The notes: generated from the letters alone by a model not told the origin. A stretch of 64,000 nt of DNA from Puccinellia tenuiflora (GCA_012064385.1 QRDG01000413.1:62001-126000), one strand, 5' to 3'. Numbered from the stretch's first letter, positions 31,453 through 43,724 are shown. Numbers and translations are program-made.

Positions 31453-32331
31453 ATGTCTTCTTCGGGCTATGTTGCTGTTCCTTGGTGCTCTGTGATCTTT
31501 GATGGCACCAACTACGCCGAGTTTGTTGGCTTTATGCGCATCCACATGCGCGGCCTCCTGTTGTGGGGCGTTCTCTCTAGCGAGGTCTCCTGTCCGCCAT
31601 GCCCCGTTGCTCCTGTGGCTCCTACTCCACCGATGCCGCCTGTTCTGGCTGCTGATGCTTCTCAGGCTGATCGGGATGCTGCCAAGGCGATTGATGATGC
31701 TGTGGTCGAAGCTTATGATCAGCAGGTATCAACTTATTCAGATGCCCTCTCTGCTTACCGGGATGATTTGTCTGTTTACACTCAGTGGTGCAATGATGAT
31801 GCTCGTGCTGCTACTGTCCTTACTGCCAGTGTTCTGCCTCAGTTTGCTTCTGAGTTCATGGGATTGGGCACTGCCGCTGCAATGTGGACTTTTCTTTGTC
31901 AGCGCTATCAGCCATCTGGTGATGCTCTCTACCTATTTGTGGTTCATCAGGAGCATGCTCTTCAGCAGGGAGACTCTACTGTTGATGAGTTCTACACCCA
32001 GAGTTCTGCCATCTGGCGCCAGCTTGACTCTCTGAGGACTGTTGTTTGTGGTACTTGTCGATGCTGTCAGACAGTGAGGTCAGATTTGGAGTTTCACCGT
32101 GTCCATGAGTTCTTGTCTCGCCTCCGTTCTGAGTTTGAGCCTCGGCGTGCACACTTACTTGCTCGTGGTCGTGTTCCTATCTCAGAGGTGCTTGCTGAGC
32201 TTCGTGCTGAGGAGACACGCCTTCATTCTGCTGGTTTGCTTGCGGTCCCCACTGTACTAGCTGCTCGAGGTCCTGTGTCGTCTGCCCGACCCCCTACTCC
32301 ACCGCTGCTTCCCACTCCTTCAGGGGGGTAG
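31453..32331 (+). pseudogene. copia 2 gag
   Basis: 292 codons from the ATG at 31453. It has the Copia gag region with FDGTNYAEFVGFMRIHMRG, MWTFLCQRYQPSGDALYLF and RVHEFLSRLRSEFEPRRAHL. It ends at a TAG caused by a frameshift in the run of six G near 32323-32328. In another frame the zinc knuckle follows directly, so gag and pol were once one frame. Confidence 0.85.
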
Positions 32332-35300
32332 GCCGACCTCGCTCGCACACCTTCTGTGGCTACTGTAAGAAGCCAGGTCACCCAGAGTCTGATTGTCACA
32401 AGAAGCAGTGCGACCTGAGGCACTCCTCTCAAGTGGCTCGTGCACCTTCGTCGAGCCTGTCACTCACTGATCAGGATATTCTGCAGCTCAAGCATCTACT
32501 GGCTTCCTCGGGCTCTTCCTCGACGGGCACTGTTGCTTTGGTTACTACTACTACCACTCCACCACCTCCGTCTTCACAGTCAGGTACATCTCCGTGGGTT
32601 CTGGATTCTGGAGCTTCCTTTCATATGTCTTCTGATTCCTCTGTCCTGTCCTCTCTTCAACCTCTTGATTTTCCTGTTAGTGTTCTTACTGCCGATGGCA
32701 CACCTCTTCCTGTTGCTAGTCGTGGCATCCTTTCTACTCCATCTTTTTCTGTTCCGAGTGTTTCTCATGTTCCCCGTTTTACCATGAATCTTTTTTCCGC
32801 TGCCCAACTTACTGATTCTGGTTGTCGTGTCATCCTTGATGCCGAATCTTGCTCTATTCAGGATCGTCGGACCATGGATCTGGTTGGCGCTGGCCCTCGG
32901 AACCGTGAGACTCAGGGCCTTTGGGAGGTTGACTGGCTTCATGTTCCTTCCGCTGCCACCACACCCGCCAGTTCTCATGCTCTCGCTGCCCCCTCTTCTG
33001 CATCCTTTCAGCAGTGGCATCATCGACTTGGTCATATATGTGGCTCTCGCTTGTCTTCGTTAGTGCGTCTAGGTGTCTTAGGCTCTGTCTCTGGAGATGT
33101 TTCTTTACATTGTGATGGTTGTAAACTTGGAAAACAAACCCAATTACCTTATCCTTTGAGTGAGTCTGTATCTCAACATCCCTTTGACCTTGTTCACTCT
33201 GATGTATGGGGTCCTGCTCCCTTTGATTCGAAAGGGGGGCATCGCTACTATGTTCTCTTTATTGATGATTACTCTCGCTACACTTGGCTCTATTTTCTGA
33301 AATCTCGTAGCGAGGTTCTCTCTATATATAAACGTTTGCTACCATGGTTCACACCCAGTTTTCCACGCCCATTCGTGTTTTTCGTGCTGACTCGGCTGGT
33401 GAGTATATCTCCCAGATGTTGCGTGGTTTCCTTGCCGAGCAGGGCACTCTGGCCTAGTTCTCTTGTCCTGGTGCCCATGCTCAGAATGGTGTTGCTGAGC
33501 GCAAGCATCGCCATCTCCTTGAGACGGCTCGTGCGATGATGATCGCCGCCTCTCTTCCACCTCATTTTTGGGCTGAGGCCATCTCTGCATCCACCTATCT
33601 CATCAACATGCAGCCGTCGGCTGCTTTGCAGGATGGCATACCTATGGAGCGTCTCTCTAGTCGTTCTCCTGACTATTCAGCTCTTTGTTTGTTTGGGTGT
33701 GTGTGCTATGTTCTTCTTCCTCCGCGCGAACGCACCAAATTGACTGCTCAGTCGGTTGAATGTGTCTTTCTTGGCTATAGTGATGAGCACAAGGGTTATC
33801 GGTGTTGGGATCCTATTGCTCGCCGGATGCGCATTTCGCGTGATGTGACTTTTGATGAGTCTCGTTCATACTACCCGCGTCCTCCCTCCTCGACTGTTTC
33901 CGTGGAGGATCTCTCTTTTCTCCTCCTTCCTGATACTTCTCCTTATGTGCCTATTGTTCCTCCTCCACCTCCACCTCCACCCCCGCCTCCGCCGAGTCCC
34001 ACGGTTTCTGATACACCTCTGACACCACCCTCCCCTCCTTCTTCCTCTCCTCCCTCGTCACCTGCCTCTCAACCTACCGCCCCGGCGTGTCCTCCCCTTT
34101 CCCCCTTTCCTCTCCACTACACTCGTCGTCCTCGTGCTGTCGATGATTCCTCTGACATACCCTCTACTTCCGGAGCTCCACCTTCCCCGTCTACACCAGT
34201 TCATAACCTTCGTTCTCGTCCTTCCTTACGGTCTCCTGATCGCTATTCTCCTTCCCAGTACGGTCTTTCTGCTGCTGTTGAGCCCACTTCCTATCGGGAT
34301 GCCATGGCTCAGTCTGAATGGCAGCTTGCGATGGCTGAGGAGATTGCTGCACTTGAGCGCACTGGCACATGGGATCTTGTTTCCCCTCCTCCCGGTGTTC
34401 GTCCCATCACTTGCAAGTGGGTCTATAAGATCAAGACTCGCTCCGATGGTTCTCTTGAGCGTTACAAAGCTCGTCTTGTGGCTCGTGGTTTTCAGCAGGA
34501 GCAGGGACGCGATTATGATGAGACATTCGCTCCTATGGCCCACATGACCACCGTCCGCACTCTTCTCGCTGTGGCCTCTGTTCGTCATTGGTCTGTGTCT
34601 CAGCTTGACGTTCAGAACGCCTTTCTCAATGGTGAGTTGCGTGAGGAGGTTTATATGCAGCCACCACCGGGGTACTCTGTTCCTGATGGTATGGTTTGCC
34701 GCCTTCGGCGCTCTCTCTATGGCCTTAAACAAGCCCCTCGCGCCTGGTTTGAGCATTTCGCTTCTGTGGTGACTGCCGCTGGTTTCGTGCCTAGCGACCA
34801 TGACCCTGCGCTGTTTGTCCACACCTCGCCTCGTGGTCGGACGCTCCTCCTCTTATATGTTGATGACACGATCATTACTGGCGATGACTCTGAGTATATT
34901 GCCTTTGTTAAGGCCCGCCTCCGTGAGCAGTTCCTGAGGTCAGATCTTTGTCCTCTTCGCTACTTTCTTGGGATTGAGGTTTCTTCGACTTCTGATGGCT
35001 TCTACATTTCCCAAGAAAAATATATTCAGGATCTTCTTGCTCGCGCCGCTCTTGGTGATGAGTGCACTGCTGAGACTCCTTTGGAGCTCAATGTTCAGCT
35101 TCGTGCTACCGATGGTGATCCCCTCACAGACCCGACACGCTATCGCCATCTTGTTGGGAGTCTTGTCTACCTGGCTGTCACTCGTCCAGACATATCATAT
35201 CCTGTCCACATTCTGAGTCAGTTCGTATCTGCTCCCAGTTTTGTCCACTATAGTCACCTTCTCCGTGTTCTACGATATCTTCGTGGCACGATCTCTCGCC

Positions 35301-35803
35301 ACCTTTTCTTTCCTCGCTCCAGCTCTCTCCAGCTCCAGGCCTACTCTGATGCTACGTGGGCCAGTGATCCTTCTGATCGCCGCTCGCTGTCTACCTATTG
35401 TGTTTTTCTTGGAGGATCTCTCATTGCCTGGAAGACGAAAAAACAGAAGGCAGTTTCCCGCTCTAGTGTAGAGGCTGAGTTGCGAGCGATGGCTATGTTG
35501 ACGGCTGAGGTGACCTGGTTGCGATGGTTGCTAGCAGATTTTGGTGTTTCTGCTGCTGCACCGACTTCTCTATTGTCAGACAGTACAGGTGCCATCAGCA
35601 TTGCGCGTGACCCGGTGAAGCATGAGCTCACCAAGCACATCGGCGTGGATGCCTCCTTTGTGCGTGCTGCTGTGCAGGATCAGATTCTTGCTCTTCACTA
35701 TGTGCCCTCCGAGTTACAGCTGGCGGATTTCTTCACGAAGTCACAGACTCGAGCGCAGTATGGGTTCTTCCTCTTCAAAATCAGTGTTGTTGACCCACCA
35801 TGA
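32332..35803 (+). pseudogene. copia 2 zinc knuckle, protease, integrase, reverse transcriptase and RNase H
   Basis: Starts with a CCHC knuckle (CGYCKKPGHPESDC, about 32355). The protease has WVLDSGASFHMSS and the integrase HSDVWGPAPFDSKGG. A frameshift near 33338 and a TAG at 33455 interrupt the integrase core. From about 33470 the frame is open for the rest: QNGVAERKHRH, a proline run near 33958, QLDVQNAFLNGEL, the catalytic YVDDTIITG and the RNase H motif YSDATWASD, ending at the TGA at 35801. The reverse transcriptase and RNase H part is intact, but the whole polyprotein is not. Confidence 0.9.
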
Positions 35804-35815
35804 GTTTGAGGGGGG

Positions 35816-35903
35816 TGTTAGATGTGTATAGATTACTGTTCATCTCACATGTATATGTACTGGCCTTTGGCCCCTTTGGAATACAGTTGCTCATTATCCA
35901 ACA
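35816..35903 (+). repeat. 3' LTR of copia 2
   Basis: 88 bp, starting TGTTAGATGTG after the purine tract TTTGAGGGGGG. The right TSD TTACC follows. Confidence 0.9.
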
Positions 35904-36203
35904 TTACCATCATCCCTCCAAAGACTCTCCTTCAGAGATTGTGGAGATATCTCCACAGTGGTTCCAAGCTGCTTGCAAAACCTAGCGTTCCTCGTTTCAC
36001 TAGAGATTTTTGCTTGTCCAGGTATAACATCCATTCCAAGCAACGTTTGGCAGAGTTATCTCCCATCACTGAAAAGATTAACTATTGATTATTGTCCAAA
36101 CCTTGAATCACTTGGTGGGGAAGAGGCAATTGCAAAAATAAAATACGTGAAAGTTACTTACTGTGCTAAGATTGGGGACATACTCAAATTTGCTTCATCC
36201 TGA
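35904..36203 (+). pseudogene. NLR gene, 3' end of the LRR
   Basis: The frame from 30840 continues across the copia 2 TSD as SLQRLSFRDCGDIS and further leucine-rich repeats (LVSLEIFACPGITSIPSNVW, LKRLTIDYCPNLESLGGEEA). It ends GDILKFASS with TGA at 36201-36203. With the 5' and middle parts this makes a typical intronless CC-NBS-LRR gene about 3.4 kb long, spread over 16.3 kb. Confidence 0.85.
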
Positions 36204-38233
36204 TGGGAGAGTTGAGTCACTCTTTCCCCAAGGTATGCACGTTTACAAAGTTTTATTGAGATTTTGTTTCTACTTCCTTGCACCCTTCTGAAGTACGGTG
36301 ACCACAGTTTATCTGGATCTCATGTCTTCTTTTCTCTGGAGAAAAAGATTTTTATTCGGTGCAGTTTATTGATCTATGCATTCATTGCTTTGTTCTTCAT
36401 GTAGCACGATAACTTGAAGACCTACTGGAAGAAAAGGCAGTTTCCTGGTCCCTCAACCCACTAAACTACATGGCAGATTCTACTGGAAGAAAAGGCAGTC
36501 TCTGTAATTCTTCACAGTTACGCGACCGGATAAGCATCAGTTCCCCATTCCGAAGATGGTAACTTGTTTCAAAATAATTTGGTGCAGCTTGAGAGTTGTC
36601 GGCCGGACAAGCACTGAACGGACTTCACATGTCCATGGCACATGGAAATTCTATACTATGTCAAACAAGTGGAAGCAAAGCATGTGTATTGTACGTTTTA
36701 TGGCGCATGTATTGCTCAATCAAACTGTATTGTTATTTAACCAGAATATAAATCCTCATGCAGGGACTTTCCATATGTTATCCTTCCAGGTCAATAAGTT
36801 TTAATTTCATGTGTAGTCTCCAATGTATGATCAATTTTGAATATGCAGCCTATAGCCCTATAGTCTGTGCGCTCTGTATAATCCTAATATGCATATTAAT
36901 TGAGAGAGAGACTAGCTGTTTTATTATTGTGAGTTTACTGAACCAGCTTAGTCTGCACTCTGCACCGAACCAGCATATTCTGAATAAATGTGTTCAAAAC
37001 AGATGATACGACCATGGGTGAAATGGTATAACGATAAAGCATTACTTCGTCTGGCATGTACTGTTTCCTTAAAGTTTGAATTTTTTAACATTTTGAAATG
37101 CAATTTTTGACTAGTGGGTGCATCTACACATATGAGTCAAAGCAGAGTTCCCGGATCTCATGTATGTTGACCTTACTCAAATCGTCAACTAATTTTGGGA
37201 GTATCTAAAACTTATCATTTTGTTCAGATGTAAAGAATTGATACTAGCACACACAAAATAAACCACTTTTTTCGAAGTTGATAAACCAGGAGCAGCACAT
37301 GGCTTTGTGTGGACGTGACGACCTGAGATTATCACGAAAACAATCATAAGAGTGAAAAGTGCAACTGCCTACAAAACAGATTGGAGTTTAAATGCAGAAA
37401 ATACATAACACATTGATATAGCATTTTTTTCAGATGTGATGATCTGAGACTACCACATAAATTTATGCCATTTTTTAAAAAGTTGATAGACCAGGGGCAG
37501 CACATGGTTTCTGAGTAGACACGAGGACACTAGAGTAGCACAAAACAATTACATCAGTGCAACCTTATACAAACATATTGGAGCTGAAATGTAGAAAATA
37601 TATTACTCCAGCAAGATAAGGGGTTGACATTGTTCGGAAAAGATGCCAAGATTTCTGTTGATTTTATCCAAAATGCTTCTAGAAAAGGAAACACAGGTTG
37701 TTGACCCAAAGAGCAATCATCTGGTGGACATGGTCAAGATATAACAGTAAAATTGTTTACTGCAAGATGATTAGTGGGGGATGTTGCTCCGCTGATTTGG
37801 TGGACATGGTCAAGATATAACAGTAAAATTGAAAAAAAATACTAAATAAAATCAAAATAGGCACACATCATGTCTGTACAAAGCGTATGCAGGTACATGC
37901 ATGCCAAGTTTTAAACTAAAATACAAAAATATGTAACTTGTGCGGAAAAACAAAATGTCCAAGATATGTACAATGACCTGGATTTTACTGTGCAAAAAAT
38001 ACGAAGTTCTATTTTCTATTTTTGGTGTAGGCCGCATACAATCGTATTTTTCTTGAAATTTGCAAGAGTAAGTATCAAGACGATATATACATCTGTAATT
38101 TATTTCAATTTTTTCTGAAACTTTGAAATATGGTTTTTTAAATATTTTGAAATTCAAGTTCAGTGTGTACCAATGTCAACCATGGTATTTTCGGGGATGT
38201 TGCTGCTTCTTATAAAAAAGCGGGACCAAATGG
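36204..38233. other. spacer after the NLR gene
   Basis: No convincing gene. It may include the NLR 3' UTR with a donor-like AAG|GTATGC near 36231. Short direct repeats occur: CTACTGGAAGAAAAGGCAGT near 36422 and 36480, and GGTGGACATGGTCAAGATAT near 37722 and 37799. Sequence around 37150-37500 resembles 2870-3000. Confidence 0.4.
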
Positions 38234-38631
38234 CAAATGGAGGCTGAGCTCCAGGTAGCACTTTTATTTTGAAATTTTCTAAAATCATAATTTGAAGTTT
38301 AAAAAAATCTAAAAAAACTGTGGATGTAGACAATGTCGTATTTTAACGTGTAAAATCTCAACTAGAGATACGTTATATTTTGAGCTGCGTAACAATGACA
38401 AATCCAACATTTGAAACTAGTGAACAACGCAAAATTTCAACTCTCTCAAATCTATCAGATTTCTGTCATTTTTGTGTAGCACAGAATATAAATTATTTTG
38501 AGTTGAGATTTTGCACATTAGTAGAATGCATCATTTTCTACATCCTCGCGTTTTTCATTTTTTTAACTTCAAAATATGATTTTAGTTCTTTCAGTTAAAT
38601 AAAGGGCTCCCTGGAGGTCAGCCTCCATTTG
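38234..38631. mobile_element. foldback or Mutator-like MITE, 398 bp
   Basis: CAAATGGAGGCTGAGCTCCA plus GGTAGC (38234-38259) is inverted at 38606-38631 with two mismatches in 26. Inverted similarity continues inward (ATCATAATTTGAAG against CTTCAAAATATGAT). No TSD could be fixed, so the superfamily is open. It does not code for protein. Confidence 0.7.
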
Positions 38632-39422
38632 TGGTTTTTGGACAAAATGGCAACAATATAAAACTGTAGCATGCCTCCTTGGTCGTATTTGTTTGCATTT
38701 TATGCGACAGTGCATTGGCTCAACTGCCCCGAGAACAACTGGATTTTATGTATGTTGAGAAGGAGATAAACTTCACGCTGGTCACCTGCCCACCTCATGG
38801 CATGTTTTATTTGAAAGGAAGTGGTACTTTGTGCACAACAATATATCTTTACCTAATAATAAAGGAATAGTTGGTTCTCCTAAAACTTTCATCCGACTTT
38901 AGAATTACCACCGAAGTTGATGATATTTACCACTATTGCCACCGATAAGGGGAAAAAAACGGTTCGATTCTCCCGTTTCGCCTTGCTCGATTCGATCCGT
39001 CAAAGTCACATCCCTGCATCGCGCGGCCAGCGGCGCTGCCTACATCCTCTACGTCATGCGTGACTGGCGGCGCCTCCCCATCACTGCGTCACGCGACCGG
39101 CAGCGCTGGCCACATCCCGTGCATCATGCGCGACCGGATAAGGGAGGTGATTTTAACGAGATGCTGACGATTCGAAACTGCAAGTCTGCAAGACGATGAT
39201 GTGGACGGGAGTGACAAAACGATCCTAGAAATCAATCTATCGGAGATAGCCGGCAGTGGCAAACGAGGAGCTTGATCTGGGCAGGGATTCCGTCTGTGTG
39301 CGGGAGAGCAGGGCGTGCACGCGCGGGCTGCTGGGAGATGGCGCAGACGGTACCTGAGGAGGTGGCGCGATACAGGAGGCTGAGGCGTTCCAACGGCGTT
39401 CCAGCTTTGTCTTGTAGACGGA
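38632..39422. other. spacer between two DNA elements
   Basis: No supported gene. Positions 38990-39140 contain three short similar phrases (CATCGCGCGGCCAGCGGCGC, CACGCGACCGGCAGCGCTGG, CATGCGCGACCGG). The last bases are the hAT TSD. Confidence 0.4.
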
Positions 39423-39430
39423 GGCGTCGG

Positions 39431-40206
39431 TAAGGGTGGCAATCGGGTCGGGTTTGGCCGGGTCGACCTTTCCCAGACCCATGCCTGAACCCTCTATCGG
39501 GTCAATGGCTGACCAACTACCCTACCCATGGGTGGAAATCCGGACCCATGCCCGACCCATCGGGTCACCCGACTTAATCGGGCACCCATCGGGTTTGACA
39601 TATTTTATTTTTATTTTGTATATGCTCTAGACGCTGGGTGCTTTCCGTATGAAGTACTTGTACCGTGGCATCACTAGCTTCTTTATAGGCAGAGCTCCAG
39701 CGGCGCTGCACTTGGCTAGCCGAGGTGGTACTAAAGGAGCCGTCTGAGACGTTCGGCTGAATGGTTGTCATGTGTGCATGGCTGCCGCAGTGCCGCTGCA
39801 TGGGCCAGCAAACTTCACAGCGATCAGCAAAAAGTGTCGCAGTATGCCATTTGAGGCTTGGGGCTGGACTATTGGGCTTGAGTATTAGGACGCATGAGCA
39901 GCCGAAGCATGACATTGTCGTGTTCTTTCTTTTTTGTTACGTCAATTACTTCATTTCCCTTCAAATGAGTTACGTGCTTGCATAAGTAGACTGCATATCA
40001 TGTACATTAAATATTTATAGTAATTATTTATTAATCGGGCGACCCGTTGGGCGACCCATGGGCACAAACTTACACCCATACCCTACCCGCGACTAATCAG
40101 GTTGCTCATGGGTAAGACCCATGGGCGAAAATTGCGACCCATACCTTGCCCATTCGGGTCAGGTGCCCATGGACGGACGTGCCCATGGGTCAAACTGTCG
40201 GGCTTA
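39431..40206. mobile_element. non-autonomous hAT element, 776 bp
   Basis: A perfect 8-bp TSD, GGCGTCGG, lies at 39423-39430 and 40207-40214. The element starts TAAGGGTGGCAATCGGGTCG, a typical grass hAT terminus, and ends TCAAACTGTCGGGCTTA, a diverged inverted copy. Both ends are full of CGGGT and CCCATG phrases. There is no transposase. Confidence 0.85.
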
Positions 40207-40214
40207 GGCGTCGG

Positions 40215-40852
40215 GAGCAAGGACGTCAGGACATAAAAAAACCAACGATGCCGAAGACAGCTTTCTTAGCTAATCGCTGCTGTGGTGCTGCCCCTATCTA
40301 GCTGCTCCACGTTGTCGCGGCCCTTCTCTGCAACCTTCAACTCAGAACGATTGCATCTACCGTGGCCATGAGGTTCTGTGGTACGTAATGTTCCCTGTAG
40401 TTTTCTAACAACATCTTAGTTTGGACTTAGGACACATAGTACGGGCTCATTTAAATCTCAACATTTTGACATCAGTTTCCATGATAATTGATTGTACGGG
40501 CATCTCTGATTAATTCTAAATCGATAATGACATTACAGACTAATAGATTGGCCTATATAACTGTATCGTTGAATTACATTGGTTGATCGGTTTTTCTTCT
40601 TTTGTAGGCCATAAAAAGTTAATTGACTGAAAAAAAATATTGGAAGGCATGAGGTAACTTTCTCAATATTTGTCACGAGGGGGTCTTGTACTAAAGGGAT
40701 TTTATCTTGGTCAATCTCGCGGTGGAGGAGAGGCACATGGGAGGTGGCACCGTGCAGGATCCAGGGGAGGACGGTGCGGCGAACCCCTGCTGGTGGGAAG
40801 CGGAGCAGGCAATACTAGATCGGGATGAAAGAAGTCGGTAGTGAGTGAAGAT
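40215..40852. other. spacer
   Basis: No gene recognised. The sequence is mixed in composition, with no clear repeats. Confidence 0.4.
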
Positions 40853-41044
40853 TTGGTGCTCCCGAGCTCCAGTGATCCTGCTCTTTTTTAAAAAAATTAA
40901 AATATTTTTGAGTTTATAAAAATATTGAAAAAATCTCGGGTGTGGGTAATGGTGTATCCCACAACCATGCAAAATATCAAGTCCTGATGCGTTGCAAAGA
41001 CACTTTTTTATATAGGCAAAAGCACTGGAGCTCGGGAGCCAAAG
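40853..41044. mobile_element. small MITE of about 190 bp
   Basis: GGTGCTCCCGAGCTCCAGTG (40855-40874) and CACTGGAGCTCGGGAGCC (41023-41040) are inverted copies. The interior is AT-rich. The TIR core resembles the end of the element at 38234 (GAGCTCCAG). No TSD is clear. Confidence 0.7.
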
Positions 41045-41650
41045 ACACTTTTTCGGTAGTTGGGAGGTTATTTGGTGTTGGCGGCAGGGCATGACTGCTT
41101 TGTGAGTCCTGATGCATTGCACAAGACGACACCAAAAAAACTCTAATTTCTCGAACAACTGCACACACGAGGATCGTATTGTCAATGTCAAGACTCCGAT
41201 ACACTCCATGGCGCCCGTGTTACTATTCCCATGATACAGTTAGACAAGGGTAGGGTGGATGGGTCGACATGTTTTCCTAACGGGTGGGGGTCGTTCAATA
41301 ACCATGCCTGTGACATTGCCCCCTTCTATTTTCGTTTTTCTCATCAACAAATGAGTTTAATTGATCATTTAACCGAGCATATGTGTTGTAGATTTTTCTC
41401 CGTTGCAACGCATGGGCATGTTTTGCTAGTAAAAAGTAACATAAAGAACAATTCAGATTGATCCAAACCTGAGTTTGTTCATTGCCATGTCAATGGAAAA
41501 AAAAAAGTGTCAGAACCACCTACACATAGGGGAGGTCCAACCGGCTTTCGCCTATTTTATTGTTTGTTTGACCAGTTTTTGCTTACTTTTGTGACTAAGT
41601 TTGTGCAGTAAGAATATTATAAGCTATAAGCACAATACAGCTCAGCAACA
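41045..41650. other. spacer
   Basis: No gene supported. GAGTCCTGATGCATTGCACA near 41104 repeats the phrase near 40980. This stretch lies beyond the probable 3' end of the minus-strand gene. Confidence 0.4.
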
Positions 41651-41888
41651 GCAAACTGAGCTCCAGTGAGCCAAACCTTTGAAGACAAGTTCACATATAT
41701 TGCATGCAAATTATAGCAGTCTTAACAGTTCATACCAAACAAAACTATAGCCAGCTACCATATCTGCCAACCAAAGTAACATACTACTTTTGCTAAATAA
41801 AACCACGATGGTAAAGGTTCCACGGTTGCATGAAGACTTGAACTCATGAGCCAAGAAGCGCTTGAAATTTACGGCGAGTCCATACACG

Positions 41889-43724
41889 CTACCCTGCAGA
41901 ACATATGACATACATTAAGCTCAAACCTATCAACAAGTGCGCACAACAAATATAGTAATTAGTCAGAATTTGCTAGAGGTAAAAATAATAATAGATGCAA
42001 ACTTGTTGTACAAGTGTTAGCTCTCAACTAATAAATCCAGTTTTCTACTACAATTGTTGGCCCCATTATGAAAGAAGCTGCTATTCGCTATCAGCATAGG
42101 TTGGCAGCTTGCAGACAGTTACCAAACCAAACCCTTCACATCACATCAGGAAAATGGCACTCCAGAAGAATGGATAGTGTTGTTTTTATCTTAGGTTAGT
42201 GACGAAAAGGAAAATTCACACCGTCCCATTCATAAGAATATGTCAGATTCCAATTTGGCTACTTCATGTTTGAACAATCAGATTACAAATCCAGTGTGTG
42301 CAACTTTTCCAAACAAGTATCATTCTGTTACGAGTCGTCGAGTACCATGAACATTCAGATCACAGGAGTTTGGAAGGACTGCCCTACCCCTGATACACAT
42401 TTATAAAAACAAAATAAAATTAAAATGGAACTATAGTACGGAGTATTAAGATGCCTGGAAAGAGGGATTCGTCAATTAAAAATGAAGATGCGGTGATATT
42501 TGCTCTCTTAGGCGTGACAGAGAAAATAACACTTTATCCCAACGGGTACTAACAACAGAAAAATATGAATATCTCATCGATCACTGAACTTAAAAAGTCC
42601 ACAACATTATCATGAGACAATGATCTCACCACATACCCAATCAAGCCAAAATCTGACAGATAAACTAATCGCTGACTCACATGTATTATACAAACTTTTA
42701 TTCGTGAAAGGAAATGCAGAAAACATCATCTTAGCAAAGTCACATAAGATAAGCATGTATACTACAGATTCATAAAACCTCTACTTTTCACCAAGTTGTG
42801 CACATACTGGTACGAAATAATATCCATAACCATTGACTAGCAAGAATAATAGAGTTGAAGGCAAAGAGAGAATCACTTACATGGAGGCAACTGAGTTCCA
42901 AGCTTAGCCACTTCCTTCTTCAACCACAAGCCCCGGAGTCTTGATTCATAGCACAGAAAAAATTCACGACTTGCTGCATCCTTGAAAACATCGGAGGCAA
43001 GGACCTTGATCTCGTCGGACACATCATCCATGTGATGTAACACCTCCAAGCATGTTGAGATCGAGTATTGTTGTCCTTGCAGTGCCGTATGCTGTCCAAT
43101 GCTTGCTTGTTTTGTCTTAGGATAAGTATGAGCTAACACACTCTCTTCAATGATTGGTACCGATGTGGTACCCTTATGCTTCTTCTTGAGTCTTCCACCG
43201 TTCCCCCTCCCTGCTTCTGCATGATCTTCAGTTTTTTGTGTCTTTTCACTATGTACAAGTGCTTTCCGCTTTGAGGGGGTGGGCATATTCTTCACAAAGA
43301 CACTTGCGCTCTTGAAGGAACGTAGTGGGGCATCTTCGTCATCATTGCCAAACCTAACAGGATTCGCAACCCAGGACCTGTTCTTCACTAAGGTAATCCC
43401 CCTCTTGGAAGATGTTGGGGCCTTATAGTCATCATCATTATCAATAGTATCAGGATTCACAACCGAGGGCCTGTTCTTCACAGATGCACTCGACCTCTTG
43501 AAGGATAATGGGACGGTGTGGTCATCAGTGTCAGAAACAACCGGGGGCCTGGTCTTCACAGAGGTACTTGCCGAAAGTATTGGGCCCAACTCATCGTCAC
43601 TACTGTCATCAGAAATAACGTGACTGACAGGCGACATTGGTTCCTCACGGTGGCCGTAGTCCTGCTTCAGTTCACGCAGGCTCATTTCATGAAAACTTAT
43701 TAGTTTCTCGTACGGCTTCTTCAT
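41889..43724 (-). CDS. nuclear-looking protein with 31-residue repeats, function unknown
   Basis: Coding exons on the minus strand: 43724-42881 and 41893-41889, with a strong donor (CCAT|GTAAGT) and acceptor (TTCTGCAG). The product is 282 residues, and the last exon adds only the end of a Trp codon and TAG. The start is the first ATG after an in-frame stop five codons upstream. A charged N-terminus precedes about three tandem repeats of roughly 31 residues (about 52-150; consensus S-x-VKNRP-x-VVN-P then DNDDD). A Lys/Arg-rich stretch follows (GRLKKKHKG), a likely nuclear signal. The C-terminal helical module (CLEVLHHMDDVSDEIKVLAS, FFLCYESRLRGLWLKKEV) recalls the C-terminus of Myb/SANT-like grass proteins, but I see no Myb domain. 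The gene appears intact. Confidence 0.75.
41894..42880 (-). other. intron of the 31-residue-repeat gene
   Basis: 987 bp between the GTAAGT donor and TTCTGCAG acceptor on the minus strand. It contains no coding sequence. The exon beyond it, below 41889, is almost wholly 3' UTR. Confidence 0.65.

Larger units (their letters stand above)
30841..35903 (+). mobile_element. copia LTR retrotransposon 2, 5.06 kb, with 88-bp LTRs
   Basis: The LTRs at 30841-30928 and 35816-35903 are 88 bp each and differ at three positions by my count. The TSD TTACC is at 30836-30840 and 35904-35908. The termini are TGTTAG...CCAACA. The primer-binding site and purine tract are adjacent to the LTRs. Gag and pol are nearly complete, with two frameshifts and one stop. 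Confidence 0.95.
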
